Assembly (NCBI GenBank): GCA_032717465.1
Contig: CM064667.1
Location: forward strand, 4,117,783-4,181,782
Source of the DNA: Coenobita brevimanus
Taxonomy: Eukaryota > Arthropoda > Malacostraca > Decapoda > Coenobitidae
Direction of reading: 5' to 3'
DNA length: 64,000 nucleotides
In this document: piece after piece, positions 34,651-45,380 of the stretch
Layout: every line of letters begins with the position of its first letter
How positions within the stretch are numbered: the first letter of the stretch is position 1
Translations under genes and position numbers: made by a program
Notes under the pieces: generated by a model
Told to the model about the DNA's origin: nothing
The model's database searches: none
Seen by the model: only the letters and a program-made list of their open reading frames with translations

Positions 34651-35018
34651 CACACACACACACACACACATTTTCAATATTTAATCAATCATCCAGTGCA
34701 TCCATTCCAGAGTCGGACCAGGACCCTTCCCACGGCGAGGTGCAGGGAAATAGGAGGAGATTTGGCTCATGGGTGGACGCTGCAGCAACTCCAGCCAGGG
34801 AACAGTGCCACCACGTGTGTGCTGCTCTTCAGAGCCAGGGGTCAGTGGTGATGGAAATAAGCAAGTTCCTCAGACATTATTATTATTATTACTGATAGGT
34901 GGGGAAGCTTGCCATCCACTCACTCGATGTAGTGCTGCTCTCGGGTGTCTGCACTTTCCTCTCCTCCATCCTTCTTTTCTTCTATCCTCTTCTGTCTTTC
35001 TTTCCTTCATTCTTTCCT
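34651..35018. other. CA tail then short gene-free stretch
   Basis: CA repeats to about 34671, an ATT run near 34876-34890, and a pyrimidine-rich block from 34966. No coding feature is supported. Confidence 0.55.
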
Positions 35019-35336
35019 CTTCCTTCTGCCTGTGGATGACTCTACACTGAGTGACAAGCCAAATGGTTTCCTGTACACCAGGAAACCATTTACTACACTG
35101 GGTGGTAACCGTATAACCAAATTTTGGCGCCTGGTGGTTTAGTGGGTAATTATGGCTGTCCAATCAGATTGTGCCGGTGAAGGTTTATATCCAAGGGATG
35201 GTTGGGGTTTATTGCTCACGTAATGCCACTCAGGGATGAGTGAGACTGGCCACTCTCATCTTAAATGTCAGGACCAACTTGCCTAGGCCCGGGCTCCTAC
35301 GCTCCTCATTGGGTAACATAGGATTGGATGATGATG
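35019..35336 (+). mobile_element. Hairpin-headed SINE with GAT tail, copy 2
   Basis: Head with a perfect hairpin: stems AAATGGTTTCCTG (35061-35073) and CAGGAAACCATTT (35079-35091), loop of 5. Then a tRNA-like section with GTGGTTTAGTGGGTA (near 35134, A-box-like) and GGTTTATATCC (near 35182, B-box-like), and a body shared with 10991-11294. The tail is (GAT)n, which continues into the trinucleotide array. Confidence 0.7.
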
Positions 35337-35375
35337 ATGGTGATGATGATGATGATGATTATAATAATAATAATT

Positions 35376-35406
<31 letters not shown>

Positions 35407-35409
35407 TAA

Positions 35410-35441
<32 letters not shown>

Positions 35442-35663
35442 CTACTACTACTGTTACTGCGACTGTTACAACTACTATCACTACTGCCACCACCATCACC
35501 ATCACCACCACTGCCATCACCATCACCACTTGCTACTATACCACTACTACTACTACCATTACTACTGCGACTATTACTACTACTACTACTACTACTACTA
35601 CTGCTGATGCTGCTGCTGCTACAACAACAACAACAACAACAACTACTACTACTACTACTGCTA

Positions 35664-35695
<32 letters not shown>

Positions 35696-35759
35696 ACAAC
35701 AACAACAACAACAGCAACTGCTACTACTACTACTGCTACTACTACTACTACTACTACTG

Positions 35760-35802
<43 letters not shown>

Positions 35803-36153
35803 CACTACTACTGCTACTACTACTACTATTACTATTATTACCACCACCACCACCACCACTACTACTGCTACTACTACTACTGCTACTACTATTATTATTA
35901 CCACCACCACCGCTACTACTGCTACTACTATTATTACCACCATCACCACTACTATTGCTGCTACTACTACTGTTACCACCACCACCACCACTGCTACTAC
36001 TACTACTACTACTACTAGTAGTAGTAGTAGTAGTAGTAGTATTACCACCACCGCTACCACCACTACTACAACTACCACTACCACCACCAGCACCACCACC
36101 ACTGCTGCTGCCACTACTACTACTACTACTTCTACTACTACCACCACCACCAT
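35326..36153. repeat. Complex trinucleotide array (GAT, ATT, ACT, ACC, AAC)
   Basis: About 830 bp of three-base repeats whose unit changes repeatedly: GAT, then ATA/ATT, then ACT interspersed with ACC, CTG, ACA and AGT blocks. It starts exactly at the SINE tail, suggesting that the tail seeded the array. Open frames of poly-Thr, poly-Leu or poly-Val across it are artefacts. Confidence 0.95.
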
Positions 36154-36685
36154 TTTCTACTTTAGAATTATCCCAAGCACTGAGGGGGCATATATAGCCA
36201 TGATTTATCTCCCCATTTCGAAAATAAAATTGTCCGAAGGGAGACTGGAAAAGAATATAAATAAATAAAAAACAAAACCATCGAATTGATTGGGCTGATT
36301 GCTTGTTCTTTCTCTTATATGTCTCCTCCGTAACACCTCCTCATTAGCCATCTCTCTCTCTCTCTCTCTCCTTTTACCCAGTTCTTTCATCCTTCTTCCA
36401 TCTACCTACGTCCACGTCATCCCTTCCCTCTCTGTTGTCTCTTTCTCTTAACCCTGCCAATGCAGTAATGTCTTAGTCATTATTTCCTCCCAATCTTCAC
36501 ACCATTAGCAGATATAGCCTCCATTAACACTTTAAAAACAAGAAGTTTCCCTGATACTCATAACAGAAATATAATAAATAATAAATAGAGTCTGGTATAC
36601 GCTTTTTACAGTAACTTGGCCTAAAATTGCTATCTCTCCATCTTGGATCCTTCATTGTAACAAGAGACAAACACTAGAGTATCAG
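36154..36685. other. No gene seen; (CT)n at 36352-36371
   Basis: Ordinary AT-rich sequence with one short CT run. No conserved coding pattern or retroelement signature is recognised. Confidence 0.5.
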
Positions 36686-36973
36686 GCCCGTCTGGCAACA
36701 AACTCTCATCCCTTTTCTGTCCAACTCTCTAATGCATGAGTTAACCGTTACTCCCAGTCCTTCATGTATGTAACAGGTCAGCTCTGGAACTGTCTCCCCC
36801 TGTCTGTATTTCCTGCTTCCTATGATCTCCAGTCTTTCAAACGCAGTGTGCCCAGGCATCTCGTAATGAACGGATCTTGAATTTCGCTCTCTTTTGTATT
36901 ATTTTTTTTTCCCTTGGAATGAATGGTTTGCGGCTCCTGGCCTTTGGTTCCTTCATCCTTGCATAAAAAAGGT
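36686..36973 (+). mobile_element. Jockey/I-type LINE 3' end, 5'-truncated
   Basis: Matches the last ~60 codons and 3' UTR of the family at 1769-4008 and 9700-10772 (SHPFSVQLSNA region, GQLWNCLPLSV), ending at ATAAAAAA (36963-36970). Confidence 0.85.
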
Positions 36974-37254
36974 GCTATGGAAAGGATGTAAGGCTGCAGC
37001 ACTGCCTGTTTCTGCCACTGAGCTACGTGAAATAAACTGAAAAATAGGATATGCAGGCCAAGTTAAGGTGAAAAGAGTATATTACCAAGATTTTAATATA
37101 AATTGTGCACTCCAGCTGAAAAGGCTAATTTTCTTTATAATTTTCCTTCATTAACCCCTTCGTTAGGACAGGGCTCCCGAAAGTGAAAGGAGAATCGTCT
37201 GATTGTGTCCGTCTTGCACTATCTGGTCATCCCTTACATCCGCTGTCACTCCCA

Positions 37255-37560
37255 CACCCCACACCAGCAGACTGAGCCGTGCCAGCAACACACATGATCC
37301 TACCAAGTGTTTCTCGTGTAGCCATATCTATGGCCCCCTTGTATATGACACATCCCCACACCCCCACACCAGCAGACTGAGCTGTGACAGCAACACACAA
37401 GATCCTACCAAGTGTTTCTAGTGCAGCGCTGTCTACGGCCCCCCTGTATATGACACCCCCACACCAGCAGACTGAGCTGTGACAGCAACACACCAGATCC
37501 TACCAGGTGTTTCTAGTGCAGCGCTGTCTACGGCTCCCCTGTATATGACACACTGGCACT
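37255..37560. repeat. Minisatellite, about 95-105-bp unit, three copies
   Basis: The motif AGCAGACTGAG starts at 37266, 37371 and 37466, each followed by CCAAGTGTTTCT-like and TATATGACAC sequence. Copies 2 and 3 are the closest pair. Confidence 0.85.
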
Positions 37561-37750
37561 GAAGGGATTAACACTCATGGTCTCCTGTTCTCTGATATTC
37601 CATTCCACTCAATATCACACGATTTTATTCAGCTGAGGGAGGCACAGCAGCCGGAGTGGTGACAGGCTTAGCAATTCACAGGCTATTGTCATTGACGTTT
37701 GTCATTCACTTTCCCTTCTTATAATCTTTCTTCATACCTTTCTCTTCATT

Positions 37751-37794
<44 letters not shown>

Positions 37795-38129
37795 ATGCAG
37801 ATCTCTTTTCCCACCTCGAGACGGGGTGAGGTAGGGTCCAGAGCAAGAAAAAGAAAAAATGAGAAAAGGAGAAACCAACTAAATGATTGCATAATTAAAC
37901 TGGCGACCTTTTTCTTCACTCACCATTCCAGCCCCCGGAATCCTGACTCCACCCCACGGTCACAAACATTCAGGCTTAGGCGCTTCATACCATCTTATCA
38001 GCCAGGGTCAATCCAACGCGTATCTTACCTTATCCCTGACCTAATTACAGTAGTCTGTAACAAAACATAACAATCCATTACAAAGACAGGTTACTTCGTA
38101 GCCACAGGACGCCATTTTTATATTATTCG
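37561..38129. other. No gene seen; (CT)n at 37754-37793
   Basis: A CT microsatellite and unclassified sequence. The open frame 37699-38070 is driven by the CT run and has no recognisable domain. Confidence 0.5.
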
Positions 38130-38546
38130 TTCTGTTATGCCTAGCAAATTTGAAGGAGGGAGGAGGTGAGGTAGGCCAAGGAGAAGGTGGAGGGATATGG
38201 TGGATGAGTGTGTGAGGAAGAGAGGTATGGAAGTCGGTGAGGCTAGGGGACTGACAAGAGATCCAGCTGGCTGAATGATTGTTGTGAGAAAAGTGCACGA
38301 TCAGGGATTTGGCACCCCTTTTTACGTGACAGTGTCCTAAGTGACTCTATCAGATACGTTTATGTGAAGCTACAGAATGTGGTGAATGTTTTTGGCGTAT
38401 CCGATAGAGCCAAGATTCCGGGGGCATGAATGATGAGTGAATGGAAGCGTGATCCATTGAACTGGGCAAAGTTGGGCTGTCTGGATGTTACTACTCCGCA
38501 CCCTGCCCTAAGGTGGGAAAGGATGTCCGGATGATGATGATGATAC
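38130..38546 (+). mobile_element. 3' end of a third RTE-like LINE family, GAT-tailed
   Basis: Encodes GRPRRRWRDMVDECVRKRG, which is like the terminal basic block of RTE-type proteins but clearly different from the local TAGA-tailed family. It ends GGATGTCCGGATGATGATGATG. The final ~75 bp recur at 39213-39293. Confidence 0.6.
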
Positions 38547-38839
38547 ATTTTCAAAAGTAATTTGGCCAAGAGCTGCCATATTTCCCTCTTGACTGCTGAG
38601 GTGTAACAGTTAAGATGGGAATATAATGGTAGTCACAGGGAAATACTATGCACAGGATGTACAGCTGTAGCATTGCCTCTTCCTGCCACTGAGCTACGTT
38701 ATAAGCTGCCAAACGACATAAATCTAGGCCATGTTAATGTGAAAGTACTACACCAGACGATTTTATTCAGCATACAAGGCAGCCTGAATGTGAAGGGTGA
38801 TTGAACGCCATATCTAAACCCTTCCAAGGTCTTCTTTCT

Positions 38840-38910
38840 TCCTCTCTCTTCACAAATTTCCTTCCACCTCCCCCTCCCCCTCCCCCCTCCCCCTCTCTCT
38901 CTCTCTCTCT

Positions 38911-38959
<49 letters not shown>

Positions 38960-39150
38960 ACCCCTTCCAATGTCCTCCTCTTCTCTCTTCCTCCCTCACC
39001 TAAGTCGTCCCTCTCTCTCCCTTCTCCCTTTCCCCCCGTCTACTTAACTGATCCCTTCCATAGTCTTCCTCTTCTCTCTCTCTCTCGTCTTCCCCAAACC
39101 TTCCTCTATCCCCCTCCTCTCTTTTTTTTTTTTTTTTTTTTTTTTTCCCA
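38840..39150. repeat. Pyrimidine-rich tract with (CT)n and T run
   Basis: CT repeats at 38894-38958 inside a C+T block, with a 24-base T run near 39123-39146. Confidence 0.9.
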
Positions 39151-39212
39151 CTCCCTAATCCTTACAAAGTCTGTTCCATTTCTCATCCTCTCTGTTCTCT
39201 AAAGCCTTCCTT

Positions 39213-39293
39213 AGGCTGTCTGAACGTACGTTGCTACTCCTCACCCTTTCCCTGGAGTGGGGAAGGAGGTCCGGATGATGATGATGATGATGA
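39213..39293 (+). mobile_element. GAT-tailed retroelement 3' end, second copy
   Basis: Shares TAAAGCC...TGTCTG, a CTACTCC(T/G)CACCC block and the GAGGTCCGGATGATGATG end with 38470-38546. The 5' truncation leaves only about 80 bp. Confidence 0.65.
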
Positions 39294-39299
39294 TGTATA

Positions 39300-39690
39300 C
39301 ATAGAAGCAGCTGGGAAACAGAGACAACAAGCTAAGATTACCATGGTGGAGGCGACGAATGCGGGTGTTTCAACATGGCGGCCGTAAGTTGCACGCTGGC
39401 TTCAGTGGTAGCTCACTGAGCTCTATAGTTTGTGTAACCGCCGCCAGGGGCCCAGGGCGGCGCTGATGTTGTTTATGCGCTACACCACGCCCACGCCTTT
39501 TGATATCTGCCGATGAATTCGGAAAATATAGTGCCATGGCCCACTGCTTAGCTTATGTAAGCAACAGCGAAACAAAAACAGGAAGCTAAGAACAGTGATC
39601 CAATTGCATTACCATGGTGGAGGTGACGAGTGCCGGTGTTTCAATGTGCCGGCCAAAGTTACACACTTGCTGCAGAGATAACCTGTCCAT
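39300..39690. repeat. About 272-bp duplicated block with ATGGCGGC motif
   Basis: AAGCTAAGA...TTACCATGGTGGAGG(C/T)GACGA followed by a GGTGTTTCAA block occurs near 39330-39395 and again near 39590-39665. The first copy has CAACATGGCGGCCGT, which fits the YY1-type ATGGCGGC element; the second reads CAATGTGCCGGCC. Confidence 0.65.
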
Positions 39691-40704
39691 ATAATCCATA
39701 AAATATAAAGCTCAGCGGGATAGCCTTTATTATTGCAGAGCTGAGTGATGTGATCACAGAGACAGCATTGATACGTCCTAACTAAAGGGCAACATCCAAA
39801 CTATGAAGCAATATGGCCGCCGTCTTTCTGAACAACAGTTCTCTCTGAGAGATCACGTACTTAAGAGCACTTGAAATTTAAATATTTTAAAGTATACGTT
39901 CAAAAATATTAACAGGGCATTTAGGAATGTATGGAACTTTGCCAGTTTTTGATGGTAAGTCAAAACAACACAAGCAGTAAATGGAGTGGAAAGATGGCGG
40001 AGTCAGCCTCGGTGATGTGGGATTGTTTTTGTTGTGGCGTCAGCTGTCTGTAATCACTGGTGAGGTCACGGTGTGCTGGATCATTTCCCCGTCAGGACGA
40101 TCGGGTGGAGGGTGTTCGCTGCGTCAGTCAAGGATAGACACCACCAGTAAGGTACTGTCTTATTCATGTCTGATATGCTAAATTTGAAATGTATACAGAA
40201 CTGATTAATTCTTTACCAAACGGGCTCGGCCTTTCCATATTTTCTATTAAAATGAATGTGTCACAGATTACTTATTATTCCTGGCTTACCATAGCCACTG
40301 TGGAGTTTTATAAACTTACTTCTGAAAGCTATAAATGAGGAGTTAGAAAGCGTAAATATTTCGCCGTCTGTCATTAGCTGGCCGTATTTAACATTCATGA
40401 TGCACACTATTGAATTTGAAATCTGGCAGTCAAATGAAAGTGAGGTTAGGTTTGGCTGGGTTAGGTTTGGTTAAATCATTAAGTCTGCCATTGCTTTGAC
40501 ACGGGATACACTGATGCATCCAGTCGGAGAGATATTGGCAAACAACGCTGGCAGTCAGAGAGACCGTTGGAAAACTTTGCCGCAGGTGGCCTGGCTGCTT
40601 CCTTAACTACCCAAAAATAGGTTTATTTTGTCCCTTTCCAATCACTTTATGCAGTCACAATTCATTAGTTATCTGTGTTGCATATGTACCAAAATTACTT
40701 ACCT
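39691..40704. other. Gene-free or possible promoter/first-exon region
   Basis: ATGGCCGCC (complement-type motif) lies near 39810. AAAGATGGCGGAGTCAGCC at about 39990 gives a good start context for MAESASVMWDCFCCGVSC, which stops after 19 codons. TTAGGTTTGG repeats lie at 40443-40476. No downstream exon or domain can be shown, so I do not call a gene. Confidence 0.35.
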
Positions 40705-41957
40705 TAAACAGGGATGAATTCGGACTCGGGGCGAATTTGGATATTATTGCAATAAAAAGTTGTTTAAATTAATTAATAATTAATGAATAAACATATTAGA
40801 AATCTGTTTGCGCCCAATTGTTTGTAATTTTTTACTGTACTTTCGTGTATAACGATACTTAATATATCACGTGACACAGACCAAATATATACTAAAAAGC
40901 AAACATATGTAAAAAGAATGAAATTTGAAACATTGGCAAACTTTCTTTGGCAGAAATGTTAATGAATAGATGCAGGAAAATCTTTGGTGCCCGGATGTAC
41001 TTTCATGCGTAGTGTGAAAATGTAAAGTAAATAATTGGTGTTATCTTCTCAATTAATCTCTTAACTGGGCATTTAATGAAATTTTTAACATTTAATGCAA
41101 ATTGGAGTCAGTTCGGACATGGGGTGAATTCGGACAGGGGGAGTATGAACGAAAAAGTAACACTTTTTACAACGTACAATTGCTTATAATTTGCCAGATG
41201 TGGATACTGTGTGTAATTGGGTTCATATGTATCATTTACAGGTATACTCTTGAGCTTTTATGGTACTACCTATTTAAACAAGGTCACCCAATGACTCGAA
41301 CATTTAAGAAAAGAACTGGTGGAGATCAAGGTCCTTATCGTAGTGAAAAAGGCAAGCAAAAAACTGGTAAAGCCAAATAATCATGATAAATATCACCTGT
41401 AACTTATAATCCATCATTCTTCCAAAAACGAAATTATTAGTCAAGGAATGATTGTTCCATATACAGTACTAAGGTTTGTAGCTAGATTTATCTTATCTAC
41501 ATGTGTTCTAATATGTTTTATTTAAACCAAGGAAAAAAATAAAATTGCTGTTGTGTTCATATCTCATTATAGTCATTAGCTTATTTTGTCAGGGAGTGGT
41601 ATTATTTTTGTACTGGAAGAACATTTTTTTAAAAGCCCCAGAGCGTCCGAAATGGCCCCACATACGTCCGAGACTAAACTGGGAACCCAGGGTAGTCATG
41701 TGCATTCATTTTCTATTTATGTACGAATTTATACAGTGTGTCCGAATTCACCAAAGTTTGAGTACAAATTCGGACACCCATTACTATATTTGCTGTAATT
41801 ATATATGAAACATTTTAAATTTTGTACTGCCATGATTCGATACCCTAGTGGACCAGCTCAACATACAGTACTTAAGATCTTGGACTGAATTAAAAACTAG
41901 ATTACATGGCACAAAAAAATGAAAAAATCGTCCGAATTCACCCCAGTTTACGGTACC
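40705..41957. mobile_element. Inverted-repeat element rich in GAATTCGGAC
   Basis: The left end TAAACAGGGATGAATTCGGA (from about 40707) matches the complement of the right end, TAAACTGGGGTGAATTCGGA (to about 41955), with only two differences. The motif GGTGAATTCGGACA or its complement recurs inside near 41121, 41738 and 41767. A 92-codon frame (41102-41380) ends MTRTFKKRTGG...SEKGKQ, weakly like the start of pogo/CENP-B-type proteins. The target duplication is unclear, so the superfamily is unassigned. Confidence 0.6.
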
Positions 41958-42220
41958 TTGAAATTGTGACTTTATAATACAGGCGGAATTGTCAAGTCCT
42001 TTTGGTAAAGAATTACCCTGTATGCTTGTTTGGATCAGGTTTGTTTTAATGTTTTTTTCCTTTCAAAGAATTTTCAGCTCGCCAATTTTTGTATGGTGTA
42101 GTAATTAACCAGTTAAACGTACACTTTACTTGAACCAGTAGAAAGATTTAACCAACTCAATTCATTTTCCTTCAGTTTGTTTTCTGTATTATTATGACTG
42201 TTTTCAGGGTGGTAAATTAC

Positions 42221-42436
42221 ACTAAGAGGGTGTATGTAGGTGAGGTGGAGGGAGGGAGAGGGAGAGGTAGACCGAGGATGAGGTGGAGGGATGGAGTTGA
42301 GAGGTATATGAGGGAGAGGGGGGTGAGTTGGGGGGAGGGTAGTCAAATGGTGGGTGACAGAGCGACTTGGAGGCGTTTTGTCTGCGGCCACCCTTTGTGG
42401 GATTAGGGCGTCGGGCTATAGATAGATAGATAGATA
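42221..42436 (+). mobile_element. RTE-like LINE 3' end, short copy
   Basis: The last ~30 codons (RVYVGEVEGGRGRGRPRMRW...), 3' UTR and TAGA tail. AAATTA occurs before (about 42215-42220) and after (42437-42442), and the paralogous site near 47785 reads GGTAAATTACC without the insert, confirming a 6-bp target duplication. Confidence 0.85.
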
Positions 42437-42706
42437 GAAATTACCTTTTCTTGCTGAAATGTTCCCACTGTTTTTATCATCTTGTTCCTTAAGCCATACC
42501 TACAGTTGTTGGTCTTACTCTACGTACTCAAAGGTGGTTTTCGTTTCCCAACTTTCCAACTGGAGGCTAGGTTAGGTTAGGTTTGATTATATTAAATTAT
42601 TAGGTATAGTTAAGCTAGGTTAGGTTAGATTAAATTACATTATTAGGTACAGTTAAGCTAGGTTAAGTTAGATTAGATTGAATTAAATTATCAGGTACAG
42701 TTAAGA

Positions 42707-44825
42707 AGAAAGATTGGGGAGGTATGAGCTAGAGCAGATGGAAGGGGTGGGAGACGTATGTAAGATATTCACGAAAGAGATAGGCGCAGCGTGTAAGGTG
42801 GTTTGTGGAGTGAAGAGGAGATGCAAGGGACAGCATGGTGGAATGATGAGGTGAAACGAGCTGTGGAACAAGAGAAGAAGGCATATAGTGAATGGTTAGC
42901 CAGTAGAGGTAGGGGAGAAGATGAGAGAGAGAAGAGAGAGGTATATGTGAGCAGGAGAAGGGAGGTGAAGAGACTGGTGAAGGAGAGTAAGAAGAAAGTG
43001 GATGAAGAGTTTGGGAGGAATCTGAGAGTGAAATGGAGGGAGAATAAGAAATTGTTTTGGAAGGAGGTAAAGAAAGTAAGGCAGTGTGAAAGGGGAAATA
43101 GTAGGGGAGTGAAAGATAGGAATAATAGATTGTTGGTGGAGAAGAGAGAGAAATTGAGGAGATGGAAGGAGCACTTTGAGGATTTGTTGAATGTAGAGAG
43201 TGAGAGCAGTGCAAGTATAAGTGGTTGGGGAATGGCTGGGAGAAGACGAGATGAGAGGAGGGAGGAAGTGATCACTGGGCTGGAAGTAGTGGAAAAAATG
43301 AAGATCAAGTTGGGAAAGGCCCCAGGAATTGATGGAGTGTGTGGTGAAATGCTGAGGTATGGGGGTGAGATTGTTGTGGAGTGGATATGGAAGTTGTGTA
43401 GATCGGCTTGGGAAGAGGGAAGGGTTCTAGAGGACTGGAAATCAGGTATAATTGTTCCTTTATACAAAGGAGAAGGGGAGAGCAACTTATGTGGTAACCA
43501 TAGGGGTATTTGCCTTCTTAGTGTGACTGGTAAAATATATGGTAGAATACTCATTGATAGGGTTAGGTATATGACAGAGGAGCTAGATGGAGGAGAACAA
43601 GGGGGATTTAGGAAGGAAAAAGGGTGTGTAGATCAGCTATTTGTTCTCAGATGTGTAGTGGAAAAGTATCTAGAGAAGGGAAAGAAAGTGTATGCTGCCT
43701 TCATGGACTTGGAGAAAGCTTATGACAGAATAAATAGGCAAGGTATGTGGAAGGTATTAAGAATATATGGAGTGGAGGGGAAATTGTTGAGTGCTGTGAG
43801 GAGTACCGGTATGTACGAAGGAGCTAGGGCTATGGTACAAGTGGATGGTAAGCTGAGTGAGTTCTTTGATCTCAGCGTGGGACTGAAACAGGGTTGTGTG
43901 ATGTCTCCATGGCCGTTTAATATATACATGGATGGGGTTGTAAAGGAGGTGCAAGGTAGGGCAGTGGATGTGGGGGTGGCTCTATTGAATGAGGGTAAGA
44001 TTTGGAAGATTCTGGTGTTGTTTGCTGATGATACAGTACTGTTGAGTGAAGATGAATGGGAATTGCAAGGTTTGGTGAATGAATTTGGGGCAGTCTGTAG
44101 GAGGAGGAAGCTGAAAGTTAATGTAAACGAAAGTAAAGTTATGGTGTTTGAGAGGAATGAGGTCACAGAATATACAGTGAGGTTGGATGGTGAGGATATG
44201 GAGAATGTGAGTGCATTCAAGTACTTGGGTTGTGTGATGAGTAAGGATGGAACTTTGGGGGATGGAGTGCATGAAAGGGTACAGCAGGGAAGGAAGGTTG
44301 TTGGTTCACTGAAAGCAGTGATGAGAAGTAGGGAGGTGAGTATGGAAGTTAAGAAGTCATTGCATGATAGTATTGTGATTCCTACTCTGACGTATGGAAG
44401 CGAGGCGTGGACCTTGCAAGAGGGGAACAAGTCAAGAGTGAGAGCAGTGGAAATCAGTTACTTGAGAGGAGCATGTGGAGTGACATGGAGGGACAGGTTG
44501 ACGAATGAAGAAGTGAAGGAACGTTGTGGGGTGGATGTGGATGTGGTTGAGAAGATTAGGAGAAATACACTGAGGTGGTTTGGACATGTGGAGAGAATGG
44601 AGAATGAAAGACTGACTAAGAGGGTGTATGTAGGTGAGGTGGAGGGAGGGAGAGGGAGGGGCAGACCAAATATGAGGTGGAGGGATGGAATTGAGAGGTA
44701 TATGAGTGAGGGGGGGGGTGAGTTGTGGGGAGGGTAGTCAAATGGTGGGTGACAGAGCGACTTGGAGACATTTTGTCTGTGGCCACCCTTTGCAGGATTA
44801 GGGCGTCGGGCTATAGATAGATAGA
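42707..44825 (+). mobile_element. RTE-like LINE, 5'-truncated, TAGA-tailed
   Basis: Flanked by the 9-bp duplication ACAGTTAAG (before 42707 and again after the TAGA tail, about 44826-44834). It belongs to a subfamily ending GGGCGTCGGGCTATAGATAG, as does 42221-42436. It contains the longest uninterrupted RTE RT frame in the window. Confidence 0.85.
42803..44737 (+). CDS. RTE-like reverse transcriptase, 644 codons open
   Basis: Covers the pre-RT linker (QGTAWWNDEVKRA, then basic helices), [23 protein letters not shown], motif A AFMDLEKAYDR (Asp302), LKQGCVMSPW, motif C FADDTVLLSED (Asp409/Asp410), the ISYLRGACGVTWRDRLTNE block and the C-terminal RWFGHVERM and GRGRGRPNMRW tail. No stop lies inside. 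The apparent Met is not the real start: upstream codons (YELEQMEGVGDVCKIF) are in another frame, so a one-base shift lies near 42820, and the endonuclease is missing through 5' truncation. The RTE call rests on motif similarity and on the endonuclease of the sister copy. Confidence 0.85.
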   Translation: MWSEEEMQGTAWWNDEVKRAVEQEKKAYSEWLASRGRGEDEREKREVYVSRRREVKRLVKESKKKVDEEFGRNLRVKWRENKKLFWKEVKKVRQCERGNSRGVKDRNNRLLVEKREKLRRWKEHFEDLLNVESESSASISGWGMAGRRRDERREEVITGLEVVEKMKIKLGKAPGIDGVCGEMLRYGGEIVVEWIWKLCRSAWEEGRVLEDWKSGIIVPLYKGEGESNLCGNHRGICLLSVTGKIYGRILIDRVRYMTEELDGGEQGGFRKEKGCVDQLFVLRCVVEKYLEKGKKVYAAFMDLEKAYDRINRQGMWKVLRIYGVEGKLLSAVRSTGMYEGARAMVQVDGKLSEFFDLSVGLKQGCVMSPWPFNIYMDGVVKEVQGRAVDVGVALLNEGKIWKILVLFADDTVLLSEDEWELQGLVNEFGAVCRRRKLKVNVNESKVMVFERNEVTEYTVRLDGEDMENVSAFKYLGCVMSKDGTLGDGVHERVQQGRKVVGSLKAVMRSREVSMEVKKSLHDSIVIPTLTYGSEAWTLQEGNKSRVRAVEISYLRGACGVTWRDRLTNEEVKERCGVDVDVVEKIRRNTLRWFGHVERMENERLTKRVYVGEVEGGRGRGRPNMRWRDGIERYMSEGGGELWGG

Positions 44826-45200
44826 CAGTTAAGCTAGGTTAGGTTAGGTTAGATTATATTCAGTTAATTTATTAAGTACAGTTAAGCTAGGTTACGTTAG
44901 ATTAGATTAAACTCAATTCAGTTAAATTATTAGGTACAGTTAAGCTAGGTTAGGTTAGATTAGATTCAATTCAATTCAGTTAAATTATTAGGTACAGTTA
45001 AGCTAGGTTAGGTTAGGTTTTGTTAACATTTAGGATAGGACAGTCCCTTCCGCCATTACAGCAGACAAATCAAATAAGTTGACAGCGGAACACAGCTAAA
45101 AACAACGGAGAAACAGATTTTGCATGAAACGTTTATGTACCATCCCGGAAATAATAAGAAAAATATATAACAGACTGTCAGGAAGAAGAACTGGTTGGTT

Positions 45201-45380
45201 TGGTAAGGTGTTTTTACTGCTTCAGATAAAGCATGTACAGGTATTTACTATTATCCAAAACTGACTTTTGTTTTCATGGCCAAAGTAGAAACTTGGAATT
45301 ACATTGGGGAATTATTTTACACTGTGGATTCTGAAAAGGTCTTGATGGTTGATTTTTTTTTCTAGTACACAATCATCATG
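45201..45380. other. Short gene-free stretch
   Basis: Ordinary AT-rich sequence with a T run (45354-45361) before the minisatellite. Confidence 0.5.

Larger units (their letters stand above)
42060..45200 (+). repeat. Direct-repeat copy 1 with AGGTTAGG stretches
   Basis: Without its two RTE insertions this matches 46930-47010 plus 47707-48130 in order: the CTTTACTTGAACC site, a CAGGGTGGTAAATTAC block, ACTCAAAGGTGGTTTTCG, AGGTTAGGTTAGG stretches with repeated ACAGTTAAGCTAGG, and a CATGAAACGTTTAT block. It shows that the copy-2 piggyBac-like element and the copy-1 LINEs are later insertions. Confidence 0.75.

Noticed and set aside
35240..36268. 342-codon open frame rich in Thr and other homopolymer frames
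   Set aside because: Pure translation of trinucleotide repeats; all frames on both strands give homopolymers.
42769..43554. 261-codon minus-strand frame and similar Ser/Pro/Thr-rich frames opposite every RTE copy
   Set aside because: Antisense shadow of the LINE RT; the same pattern appears opposite each copy (e.g. 22224-23015, 51656-52456, 63079-63873).
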